Below are positions 1 through 6,571 of a stretch of DNA of 26,932 bases, piece after piece (the stretch's first letter is position 1; the number at the start of each line of letters is the position of its first letter). Source of the stretch: a virus; the IMG/VR virus record IMGVR_UViG_3300047358_000217, positions 1 to 26,932 of that record; one strand, written 5' to 3'. Both the position numbers and the translations under genes were made by a program. The notes below the pieces were generated by a model. That model worked only from the letters and a program-made list of their open reading frames with translations, searched no databases and was not told where the DNA came from.

Positions 1-70
1 TCTCCTCCAGTGCGCCCCTCATTATCAAATTCTGCTCGTAGATTTTTTTCCACTGCTCTCGCTCAAACAT
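1..70 (-). CDS. Hypothetical small phage protein, cut by left window edge
   Basis: An ATG (complement of 68-70) opens a frame that runs off the left edge, giving 23 visible residues starting MFEREQWKKIYEQN. It begins 10 bases downstream of the primase-helicase stop codon, and a G-run (complement of 75-81) sits at ribosome-binding distance, so it is probably the next gene of the same leftward operon. The visible part is charged and helical. No family can be recognised from so little sequence. Confidence 0.5.
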   Translation of the reverse strand, partial: MFEREQWKKIYEQNLIMRGALEE

Positions 71-80
71 TATGCCCCCC

Positions 81-2384
81 CTATTGAATTGATGGTGCAA
101 ACCAAGCCATCGTCGGACGGCCCCGCTTACCCTCGTTCAGATTGCGGCACTCTATGCCCCTATCGTTTGCCAGCGCGTCCAGAACGTCTCCACGTTTGCG
201 CCGATCCATATTTGCGAATGCCCCTACACCACGGGTGATCTGGCTCTCCGTGATGCCCCCCAGACCCGCGCCTTCGATCTTGGTGAACACTGCCTTGCAG
301 CAGGCATCGAAGGGGCCATCGGCCATATTGGATCGAAACATTGCAATGGTCTCGGTAGCGTAAAACTCCACGTAATCTATCGACCACTGCATTGCATCCA
401 GACCAATACTTTCCTGTCCCATTGATCTGGCAATGATAAGTGACAGGCGCATGGCAATCTCTCTGGATCGATTGTACATGGCCTCCAGTCCTGACCCTGT
501 CTCTTTCCTAATGGCGTCCACCAGCCGCTCCTCGTACTGTCTGAGCAGCTTCTCAGCCTCTGGTGTGAACGGCACCTCAAACGGATTGCTTGGCATGTCA
601 TGTATATTGCCTGCATCCAGATCGCCATCGTGGGCGTGGGCGTGTTCTTTTGCCCACTTTGACAGGCGGTCTGATATCGACGCCACGCTGTTGCGCTGGG
701 ATAGCTGCACCCCGATTTCCGATTTTACGATCAGGAAGCGGTTCAGTAGGCCGCTTGCCACATCGCCCCCTCCGATTGCCTTCATAAATTCTGACGGCGT
801 TGACATGCCCACTAGGGTCAGGCTTGGCCTCTTTACCACCTTCTCCAGCTTTTCGGCCTCAGACGCCTTCAGTGTCATAGTTGAATAGCCCTGCGGCCTC
901 AGTGTGCCGTCCTGCCGACCAAAGCATTCCATGATGGCAGTCAGAGCATCAGCCTTGTGCTGCATACCAGATGCACTTGCGGCCTTTAGCTGCCTGCCTA
1001 GCTCATCGACCACCGCGACATGGACTGGCTTGTTGATGAGTGTAGACATCACCCCCGCCCCACTGGTGTAACCTGCGGGGCCAATTAGGTCTGTCAGGCC
1101 AGCCTGATCCAACATTGTTTCCAAAACAGTTTTGGTGTGTTCCTTTCCCGATCCTGTCTCACCAATATTTAGCAAGTACAAAGATGAGAAATTACGCCTG
1201 TCTGTTACCCAGCGCCTGCCCATCACCACTGATCCAAACGCTATGGCGCACTGCACGGCGAACTGGGGCTGCGGCTTGATGGCTGAGATCGAATAGCCAT
1301 TGACCACATCTTGCAGAACACCGGGTATCGCCAGCAGATGATCTGGTATGTGATCCAGTGGCCCTGCGTCTGGCTTGGAAACAACTCTGGGTTTATTCTG
1401 CATTTTTTCCATGAGTTCTGTCCCACGGGCAAATATCTCTTTCTCGTCGGCCTCTGGCTCTTGCTTGATGTGCAGGAAGGCAGCGGCCTCGCGCACGGCC
1501 TTTGTGACGTTGCCTTGAAAATCGTACTGGCACCATAGCTCAAAGCAATCGAAGCTATGCTCTGAACTGAACGGATCGGACGCATGGTGACTGAAGGCGC
1601 GGCCATCCTCAAATACCTTGACGCCTGCCAACTTTGACGTGGAGTTGGGTGATAGGAAGCGATCCTTTGCCGTCTGCTTGTAGCCGTATTGAACTAATAA
1701 ACTGTGCATATCGTGGGCCTGATTAAAGGCGTCGATCACGCTGGTGCCGTCATTGTTCTTGGGCCGTGGCTTTCTGGGTGGCTGATATTCTGGCTCACGC
1801 CGCCACGGGCATATGGATTGCATCTGTGGCCGAAATTTATCCCACTCTTTCCAGATTGTTAAAAGCTGCGGCGGTAGCTCTGGCAGGCCATCCCAGATTG
1901 ATCGACCTGCCCACTCGTATGGACGACCCGTATCTGGGTGAATTGATGGCGGCAGGACATCTTGCACGGCCCCAGCGCGAAGCTCAAAGACCACTTCTGT
2001 CTTGCGCGGATCGCCCTCGACAGGCCACGATATTTTGTGGGTGATTAAATCGGGCGGTGCCTTGAAGATCAGCTTGCCGCGATTTTCGCGCCCAATGATT
2101 TGGGGGGCCGACTGCATTAGCTCTGAGAAATCGATCCCAAGTTCTTCAAAAATCAGCTTGGTGTGTTCCACATGATCGATGTCCACGGCGCACGTTCCAG
2201 ACGCCCCGTGCAGCAGCCCCACATTATGGGTGGGGTTTTGCTCGTAATACAGACGCGCCTTTTCTGGGTCAGACAGCGCCTGCTCTGGCTTCTGCCAGCC
2301 AAAGCGGGTTGGGCCTTTTGTGCCAGCGGGTATCGTAACCAGATACCAGCCCAGCTTGGAGCAATACTCTTCCACGTTAGTCAT
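81..2384 (-). CDS. Primase-polymerase / DUF3987-type helicase fusion
   Basis: This 767-residue protein probably primes and unwinds DNA at the phage replication fork. Residues about 5-175 look like the bifunctional DNA primase/polymerase N-terminal domain: the paired acidic residues D68 and D70 lie in CAVDIDH, a GRENRGK segment follows near residue 98, and PPSIHPDTGRPYEW (145-158) carries the family histidine H149. Residues 224-285 form a linker domain with a YGY...SHH...DCFELW pattern seen in other phage primases. The C-terminal half has a Walker A motif GETGSGKE (408-415), a Walker B VAVVDE (456-461) and the segment GLLNRFLIVKS typical of DUF3987 helicase-like proteins. The start has AGAGGGTC upstream. 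The gene follows the small helix-turn-helix gene by 13 bases. The domain calls are by motif; that both activities are retained is inference. Confidence 0.85.
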   Translation of the reverse strand: MTNVEEYCSKLGWYLVTIPAGTKGPTRFGWQKPEQALSDPEKARLYYEQNPTHNVGLLHGASGTCAVDIDHVEHTKLIFEELGIDFSELMQSAPQIIGRENRGKLIFKAPPDLITHKISWPVEGDPRKTEVVFELRAGAVQDVLPPSIHPDTGRPYEWAGRSIWDGLPELPPQLLTIWKEWDKFRPQMQSICPWRREPEYQPPRKPRPKNNDGTSVIDAFNQAHDMHSLLVQYGYKQTAKDRFLSPNSTSKLAGVKVFEDGRAFSHHASDPFSSEHSFDCFELWCQYDFQGNVTKAVREAAAFLHIKQEPEADEKEIFARGTELMEKMQNKPRVVSKPDAGPLDHIPDHLLAIPGVLQDVVNGYSISAIKPQPQFAVQCAIAFGSVVMGRRWVTDRRNFSSLYLLNIGETGSGKEHTKTVLETMLDQAGLTDLIGPAGYTSGAGVMSTLINKPVHVAVVDELGRQLKAASASGMQHKADALTAIMECFGRQDGTLRPQGYSTMTLKASEAEKLEKVVKRPSLTLVGMSTPSEFMKAIGGGDVASGLLNRFLIVKSEIGVQLSQRNSVASISDRLSKWAKEHAHAHDGDLDAGNIHDMPSNPFEVPFTPEAEKLLRQYEERLVDAIRKETGSGLEAMYNRSREIAMRLSLIIARSMGQESIGLDAMQWSIDYVEFYATETIAMFRSNMADGPFDACCKAVFTKIEGAGLGGITESQITRGVGAFANMDRRKRGDVLDALANDRGIECRNLNEGKRGRPTMAWFAPSIQ

Positions 2385-2397
2385 TTTTTTTGACCCT

Positions 2398-2577
2398 CTA
2401 TTTATATACGGTGAGATATTCTGACAATTTCCTCCATGTGTTCAGACTGATTCGTTCGTTGCCCTGCTGCACGGCCTTTACGGTGGGGTGCGACAGCCCA
2501 GATTTCTCTGCCACAACCGTCAAACGTCGATCTTGCAGGGCGTCTCTTATTGTATCAAGGGGTATCATATCGTCCAT
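2398..2577 (-). CDS. Small Cro/XRE-like helix-turn-helix protein
   Basis: A 59-residue protein with a helix-turn-helix fold filling most of its length. The pattern RRLTVVAEKSGLSHPTVKAV (18-37) places the recognition helix at about 29-38, followed by a third helix around SLNTWRKLSEYL. A TTG nine codons upstream is in frame, but the ATG at 2577 has a GGAG six bases in front and is preferred. It is the first gene of the leftward operon and sits beside the divergent control region. It is therefore a natural candidate for an autoregulated repressor or Cro-like switch protein acting on that region. The family call is by pattern, and the operator assignment is inference. Confidence 0.75.
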   Translation of the reverse strand: MDDMIPLDTIRDALQDRRLTVVAEKSGLSHPTVKAVQQGNERISLNTWRKLSEYLTVYK

Positions 2578-2693
2578 TGTAGTCTCCAATTTACATATTT
2601 TCAAAAAAGAGCTTTACACCATAAAATAAATTTCGTAAAGATCGGCGTGTAGAAAATGTGAATGAATGAATGAAAACGAAAACGGAGAACGAA
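2578..2693. promoter_or_regulatory. Divergent early control region with face-to-face promoters
   Basis: This intergenic stretch separates the leftward and rightward operons. On the plus strand TTTACA (2613-2618), 17 bases, then TAAAGAT (2636-2642) fits a sigma70 promoter. The same block read on the minus strand gives TTTACG, 17 bases, TAAAGC, because the segment 2613-2639 is an imperfect palindrome. The -35 of one promoter therefore lies on the -10 of the other. Three tandem GAAT units (about 2660-2671) and an SD GGAG (2684-2687) precede the first rightward gene. The promoters are predicted by eye only. Confidence 0.5.
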
Positions 2694-3077
2694 ATGGACA
2701 ATATCATTGTAGATAGTCTTGCCGCCGATTGGTTGGCAGTTAAGGCAGAAGAAAAAGCGCTGACCGCAATGCGCCACGCGATTGAAGAGCAAATCGCAGC
2801 GGCTCTAGAAGCCAAAGATGAAGGCTCTATATCCCACAAAACTGAAGGCCATAAGATTACGCTGACACAGCCTGTGTCTCGTAAAGTTGATGCTATTGTG
2901 TGGGACAAAGTATCGAAAAAAATACCCCAACATTTGCAGCCAGTAAAACACACAATCAGCGCGGATGCTGCTGGCTGTCGATATCTTTTGGCTAATGAGC
3001 CAAAGCTGTGGGCAAAAATCGCGCCTGCCTTTGAAACAAAAGCTGGCAAAATCGGCGTCAAGGTTGAGGCTCTTTGA
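2694..3077 (+). CDS. Hypothetical phage protein, DUF7173-like
   Basis: First gene of the rightward operon, 127 residues. The start at 2694 is chosen over the in-frame ATG at 2670 because GGAG lies six bases before it. The N-terminal half is an amphipathic, Glu/Ala-rich helix (LAVKAEEKALTAMRHAIEEQ) followed by a short basic beta segment (SHKTEGHKITLTQPVSRKVD). That arrangement resembles a group of small phage early proteins labelled DUF7173, whose function is unknown. Its place just before the Sak4-like recombinase gene suggests a role in replication or recombination, but nothing in the sequence proves it. The family resemblance is from memory and needs a profile search. Confidence 0.7.
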   Translation: MDNIIVDSLAADWLAVKAEEKALTAMRHAIEEQIAAALEAKDEGSISHKTEGHKITLTQPVSRKVDAIVWDKVSKKIPQHLQPVKHTISADAAGCRYLLANEPKLWAKIAPAFETKAGKIGVKVEAL

Positions 3078-3229
3078 TGCGCCTGACTGATGTCGAGCTT
3101 GAGATGCTGATTGCTGCTCTGGACGCTATCGTTGTGATGGATGGCGAAGACTGGCGATCAACAAAACTCAGATTAGAACGTAAATTGAACAGGTGGCGCG
3201 ACCACCCAGACTTGGAGTTTGCAGAATGA
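3077..3229 (+). CDS. Hypothetical 50-residue protein
   Basis: A short frame starting MRLTDVELEMLIAALDAI, coupled to the preceding gene by a TGATG overlap at 3075-3079. The product is acidic at its N-terminus and basic in the middle (KLRLERKLNRWRDH), and is probably all-helical. No family is recognised. Tight stop-start coupling on both sides and lack of any other use for the interval support it as a real gene. Confidence 0.6.
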   Translation: MRLTDVELEMLIAALDAIVVMDGEDWRSTKLRLERKLNRWRDHPDLEFAE

Positions 3230-3288
3230 GAAGCATGGATGAAATTTTGGACGAGGTGTTTAGCCTTGTTTTTGGGAGGGACTGGTAA
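3226..3288 (+). CDS. Possible 20-residue mini-protein
   Basis: A very short frame, MRSMDEILDEVFSLVFGRDW, overlaps the previous stop as ATGA and the next start as TAATG. It may only carry ribosomes to the next gene, whose own GGGAGG lies inside it. The position suggests translational coupling; a functional peptide is not shown. Confidence 0.3.
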   Translation: MRSMDEILDEVFSLVFGRDW

Positions 3289-3506
3289 TGTTTAAGATCG
3301 AAAAGGGGGTGCCAATGACGGCACCCTCGCGGGATAGATCGGGCAAGTGGAAAGATTTGCTGGGTCAAATGGAAGTTGGCGACAGCGTTCAGCTTGATAG
3401 CCAGACGCAAGCCACATCCATTCGCAATACAGCCAAGCGCATGGGGCTGTTGGTGCATTGCCAACAGCAGGAAGATAGCAGCTTCAGAGCATGGAGGATT
3501 GAGTAA
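3288..3506 (+). CDS. Small phage protein, DUF7303-like
   Basis: A 72-residue protein with the pattern FKIEKGVP, then KMEVGDSV-like (QMEVGDSVQL, 27-36), then RNTAKRMGLLVHCQQQ and a terminal FRAWRIE. This order (IEKGVP, beta strand with GDS, helix with K-R, C-terminal RVWRV-like strand) matches a widespread small phage family annotated DUF7303, of unknown function and sometimes suspected of binding nucleic acid. The start is preceded by GGGAGG. Its stop overlaps the start of the recombinase ATPase gene, so the two are likely translated together. Confidence 0.75.
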   Translation: MFKIEKGVPMTAPSRDRSGKWKDLLGQMEVGDSVQLDSQTQATSIRNTAKRMGLLVHCQQQEDSSFRAWRIE

Positions 3507-4261
3507 TGGCGATTGATCTTAAAACATTGAGCAAGCCATCGGGCCAACGCCCGATTATAGCGACCATTTTTGGTGAGGGCGGCATGGGTAAAACTACACT
3601 GGCTAGTATGTGGCCTAGCCCAGTGATAATTCGCACAGAGGACGGCACAGCCAGCCTGACAGGCAATGACAACGTCAGCCTGTTTCCACTGTCCACATCC
3701 AGCCAAGACGTGCTGGACGCCATTGAGGCGCTTGCCACGCAAGACCACAAGCACAAGACGCTGGTGATTGATTCGATCAGTCAATTAGCGACTATGATTG
3801 AGGCCGAGATTGTCGCGGCTGACCCCAAGGCCAAGTCGATTAATGCGGCGGCTGGAGGTTTTGGTGCTGGTCAATCTGCGGCGGCTGAAAGGCACAGGCA
3901 GATCAGAGACTGGGCTGGATCACTGGCATACGAAAAGGGCATGAATGTCATCTTCATTGCCCATGCCGACACAGAACACTTGGAGCTACCAGATAGCGAT
4001 AGTTACTCAAGATACACGCTGCGGTTGCATCGTAAATCTTTGGCAAACTATACAGACAATGTCGATCTTGTGGCGATGATCAGGCTAAAGACTTTCGTCA
4101 GAAATGGCGAGGGCGACAAGAAACGTGCAATTAGTACGGGTGAGCGCGAAATCATCTGCCATCCGCAGGCGGCATCTATCACCAAAAATCGTTTCAACAT
4201 CAGTGAGCCGCTGCCGTTCACTTTTGACCGCAACCCTTTTGCAGACTTTTTAACAGAGTAG
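3506..4261 (+). CDS. Sak4-like RecA-fold ATPase (AAA_24)
   Basis: A 251-residue single-domain RecA-fold ATPase. Walker A is GEGGMGKT (23-30), Walker B is TLVIDS (85-90, D89), and the third strand NVIFIAHADTE (147-157) matches the sensor region of the phage AAA_24 family (PF13479). Members of this family, including Sak4 of phage PA73, act in single-strand annealing or recombination and work with a phage single-strand binding protein. The next gene here is a DUF669 protein, a likely binding partner, and an exonuclease-like gene follows. I read this as the phage recombinase. The motifs are seen, the Sak4 role is from the family, and activity in this phage is inferred. Confidence 0.85.
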   Translation: MAIDLKTLSKPSGQRPIIATIFGEGGMGKTTLASMWPSPVIIRTEDGTASLTGNDNVSLFPLSTSSQDVLDAIEALATQDHKHKTLVIDSISQLATMIEAEIVAADPKAKSINAAAGGFGAGQSAAAERHRQIRDWAGSLAYEKGMNVIFIAHADTEHLELPDSDSYSRYTLRLHRKSLANYTDNVDLVAMIRLKTFVRNGEGDKKRAISTGEREIICHPQAASITKNRFNISEPLPFTFDRNPFADFLTE

Positions 4262-4272
4262 GAGAAACTAAA

Positions 4273-4716
4273 ATGGACTTTAGCAATATTAACTTCGACG
4301 CAGTGGAAGTGGCACCATCGTTTGAGCCGCTGCCAGCAGGCAATTACAAGTGCGTGATTACCGATCACGAACAGAAGCCTACGAAGGCGCAGACTGGATC
4401 ATATCTTCAGTTGAAGATTGAAGTGATTGAGGGCCACTACACTGGCCGTGTGGTGTTCGACAGATTGAACCTTGAGAACCCTAACGCCACCGCCGTTGAG
4501 ATCGCAACTCGCACTCTCAAGTCTATTGGCGCGGCGTTGCAGGTTCCTCTGCATAATTCGGAGGAATTGCTGGACAAGCCACTGATGGTCAAGCTGGCGG
4601 TACGGCCAGCGTCTAATGGCTATGAAGCCAGTAATGACGTTAAGGGGTATGCAAGTGCTGGTGCGGCTCCAGCGGCTGCACCACAGGCGGCGGCTGCTCC
4701 ACCTTGGAAAAGATAA
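4273..4716 (+). CDS. DUF669 protein, probable single-strand DNA-binding protein
   Basis: A 147-residue protein. The N-terminal pattern SFEPLPAGNYKCVITD (16-31) and the later GSYLQLKIEVIEGHYTGRVV are typical of DUF669 (PF05037), an OB-like phage family commonly paired with Sak4-like ATPases and treated as the phage SSB. The last 30 residues are a low-complexity Ala/Pro tail ending PPWKR, a flexible tail as in many SSBs but basic rather than acidic at the tip. The start has AGGAGAAACTAAA upstream, 11 bases after the recombinase stop. A strong hairpin follows the stop codon. SSB function is inferred from family and neighbours. Confidence 0.8.
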   Translation: MDFSNINFDAVEVAPSFEPLPAGNYKCVITDHEQKPTKAQTGSYLQLKIEVIEGHYTGRVVFDRLNLENPNATAVEIATRTLKSIGAALQVPLHNSEELLDKPLMVKLAVRPASNGYEASNDVKGYASAGAAPAAAPQAAAAPPWKR

Positions 4717-4726
4717 TCTATTTTGC

Positions 4727-4754
4727 AATGGGGTGGCTTTTGCTGCCCCATTTT
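4727..4754 (+). terminator. Intra-operon hairpin after the SSB gene
   Basis: Two 11-base arms (4727-4737 and 4742-4752) with a TTTT loop form AATGGGG...CCCCATT plus two G-U pairs and an inner GC/GC. The hairpin is followed by only two further T before an A. This could be a leaky terminator that sets the level of the downstream nuclease and helicase genes, or an mRNA-protecting hairpin for the abundant SSB message. Confidence 0.5.
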
Positions 4755-4774
4755 ACAAATAGAGAGGAGCCAAG

Positions 4775-5704
4775 ATGAACCTTGAAAAATATATGCAGCC
4801 CACCACAGTGCAGAAAATTTACGAACACTACGAGACCAGCCGCGAGAACGGCCACAGGCCGCATCTGGGGGGGAGCCAGATAGGCAACCCGTGCAGTCGG
4901 GCATTGTGGTATCAGTTTCGACACGCAAGCTCACAGAGCTTTGAGGGGCGTATGCTGCGCCTGTTTGAAACGGGTGACCGCGAGGAAGAGCGGATTGTGG
5001 CAAACTTGAGGGCGATTGGGGTCGAGGTGTGGGAGGTCGATCCAGAAACGGGCCGACAGATTAATTACACGGCCTGTGGTGGTCATTTTGGACTTAGCTT
5101 AGATGGAATTGGCGTTGGCTTCCCAGAAAGCAAAGAGACACATACGCTGGAATTTAAAACGATGAACGACAAGAGCTTTGCTCAGACCAAGATGAAGGGC
5201 GTCAGGATCAGCAAGCCGATCTACTGGGCGCAGTGCCAAGTTGGAATGCACTTGGCTGACATTGATCGTTGCTATTTCTTTGCGGTGAATAAAAATAACG
5301 ATGAGATTTACGCAGAGCGGATCAAGCGGGATCGGGCAGAGGGTGAAATGCTAATCAGCAAGGCCAGCAATATTATCTTTGATGAAAAGCCACCGTCTAA
5401 GATCAGCCACGACCCGTCAAAGTTTGCTTGTAGGTTTTGCAATTATATTCCGATTTGCCACGGTGGTGAATTGCCAGAGGTTAATGATCGGACGGACGCC
5501 CACAGCACCCCAGAGAGGGACGGCACTTGGAGCCGCAAGGAGGGCGCGGGGGGCCACCTGTTTAATCCGTTTATGGTTCCTGACGATTGGGAAATCATAG
5601 ACGCTGGAGATGATTTCGTGGAGTATCAAACACCGAAAGGCGTCATTCGCAATCAAGACAACAGCGAGGAATTGAGGGAGAAGTTTAGTGAAGACGCCAA
5701 GTGA
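4775..5704 (+). CDS. PD-(D/E)XK nuclease with probable Fe-S cluster
   Basis: A 309-residue nuclease of the Cas4/AddB/RecB-like type. The catalytic core shows D110 (GLSLDGI), E126 and K128 (LEFKT) and Q154 (WAQCQVGMH). One cysteine near the N-terminus, C40 (GNPCSRALWY), and three after the core, C219, C222 and C228 (CRFCNYIPIC), match the arrangement that holds a 4Fe-4S cluster in Cas4 and AddB nucleases. The last 80 residues are an extra acidic/aromatic tail with no recognised domain. Downstream of the recombinase and SSB, it is the likely exonuclease that makes single-stranded DNA for annealing. A good SD (GAGAGGAG) precedes the ATG. The motifs are seen; cluster and polarity are inferred. 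Confidence 0.85.
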   Translation: MNLEKYMQPTTVQKIYEHYETSRENGHRPHLGGSQIGNPCSRALWYQFRHASSQSFEGRMLRLFETGDREEERIVANLRAIGVEVWEVDPETGRQINYTACGGHFGLSLDGIGVGFPESKETHTLEFKTMNDKSFAQTKMKGVRISKPIYWAQCQVGMHLADIDRCYFFAVNKNNDEIYAERIKRDRAEGEMLISKASNIIFDEKPPSKISHDPSKFACRFCNYIPICHGGELPEVNDRTDAHSTPERDGTWSRKEGAGGHLFNPFMVPDDWEIIDAGDDFVEYQTPKGVIRNQDNSEELREKFSEDAK

Positions 5705-5972
5705 AATGATGGATATCGTGAATGCTCTGTACTTAACCTTGCCTGACGAAATTGAGCAGGAAGAAATGGCCTGCATTTTTACGGTGCTGCTTGGAATGTT
5801 TGGGTTAAATTTGGAATGGCATAAAATAAAAGATCGTGTGTCCAATAATGTCGCAGACAACATCTCAGCCGATTTGGACGCTGACGAAATAGGTGTGCCA
5901 ATTATGAGCCAAGAGACAATCTTGAAAGCGCAAAAAGATGCTGATGACTTTCTGGGGAAAATTGTAAAATGA
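5688..5972 (+). CDS. Hypothetical 94-residue protein (GTG start)
   Basis: The frame opens with GTG at 5688, seven bases after a GAGGGAG, and overlaps the end of the nuclease gene by 17 bases. An ATG at 5706 is an alternative start. The product is acidic, with a hydrophobic helix in the first half (MACIFTVLLGMFGLNLEW) that may be a buried core helix rather than a membrane span. It ends in a coiled, charged tail. No family is recognised. It is coupled to the HNH gene by an ATGA overlap. Confidence 0.6.
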   Translation: MKTPSEMMDIVNALYLTLPDEIEQEEMACIFTVLLGMFGLNLEWHKIKDRVSNNVADNISADLDADEIGVPIMSQETILKAQKDADDFLGKIVK

Positions 5973-6571
5973 CATTGGAAAACTGGTGGGAAGATTTGGA
6001 ATTGATGCGGCGTTTGTTTCGCTATGATGCAAAGACTGGATTGATTTACGCAAAGGATCGATCAGAGGAAGATTTTTACGACACTGGCGAGGGCAGTTCA
6101 TTTGTTAGTGCTGCGGGTGCTGCCGCTAAATATAACAAAGAACGCAGTGGCAAGCTGGCTATGAACCGCAGGGTAAAGACTGAGAGATCGACGTGCTATT
6201 ATTTATGCGGTGGCATTTCTTATCGCGGCCATGACAAAAAAATGCAGGCGCATCGCGTGGCTTTCTTTTTGCATCACGGTCATTATCCCCAATGGCCTAA
6301 CTCTGTGGATCATATCAACAGAGATGGCTGCGATAACAGGATCGTAAATTTGCGTGAGGTCACGGCGAGAGAGCAGTCAGCTAATACTGGATTGAGTAAG
6401 TCCAACACATCAGGCGTCAAAGGCGTTAGCTTTTTAAAAGACAAGGGCAAGTGGAGGGCATCGATGAATATTGATGGAAAGAAAACCAATCTTGGTACGT
6501 TTTTAACAATGAACGAGGCAGTGGCTGCAAGGCTACAAGCGGAAAAAAGAATTCTGTCCCATGACCTTTGA
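5969..6571 (+). CDS. HNH endonuclease with AP2-like DNA-binding domain
   Basis: A 200-residue protein. The central HNH_3-type core is QAHRVAFFLHHGHYP (93-107) with H95, then VDHINRDGCDNRIVNLREVT (113-132) with D114, H115, N123 and N127. Residues 147-195 (SGVKGVSF, KWRASMNIDG, LGTF, NEAVAAR) form an AP2/ERF-like DNA-binding domain. This two-domain layout is that of phage homing endonucleases. It overlaps the preceding gene by 4 bases and the following helicase gene by 11, so it looks well settled in the operon. There is no sign of a split neighbour. It could be a free-standing homing nuclease or one recruited to phage metabolism. Confidence 0.9.
   Translation: MTLENWWEDLELMRRLFRYDAKTGLIYAKDRSEEDFYDTGEGSSFVSAAGAAAKYNKERSGKLAMNRRVKTERSTCYYLCGGISYRGHDKKMQAHRVAFFLHHGHYPQWPNSVDHINRDGCDNRIVNLREVTAREQSANTGLSKSNTSGVKGVSFLKDKGKWRASMNIDGKKTNLGTFLTMNEAVAARLQAEKRILSHDL

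Noticed and set aside
433-888. 151-residue plus-strand frame within the primase-helicase gene
   Set aside because: It lies wholly opposite conserved helicase motifs and has no ribosome-binding site.
2578-2604. TTG start giving a 68-residue helix-turn-helix protein
   Set aside because: The ATG at 2577 has a well-spaced GGAG, which the longer frame would place inside the coding sequence.
3484-3756. Minus-strand frame opposite the Sak4-like ATPase
   Set aside because: It is a shadow of the Walker A region on the other strand, with no start signal.
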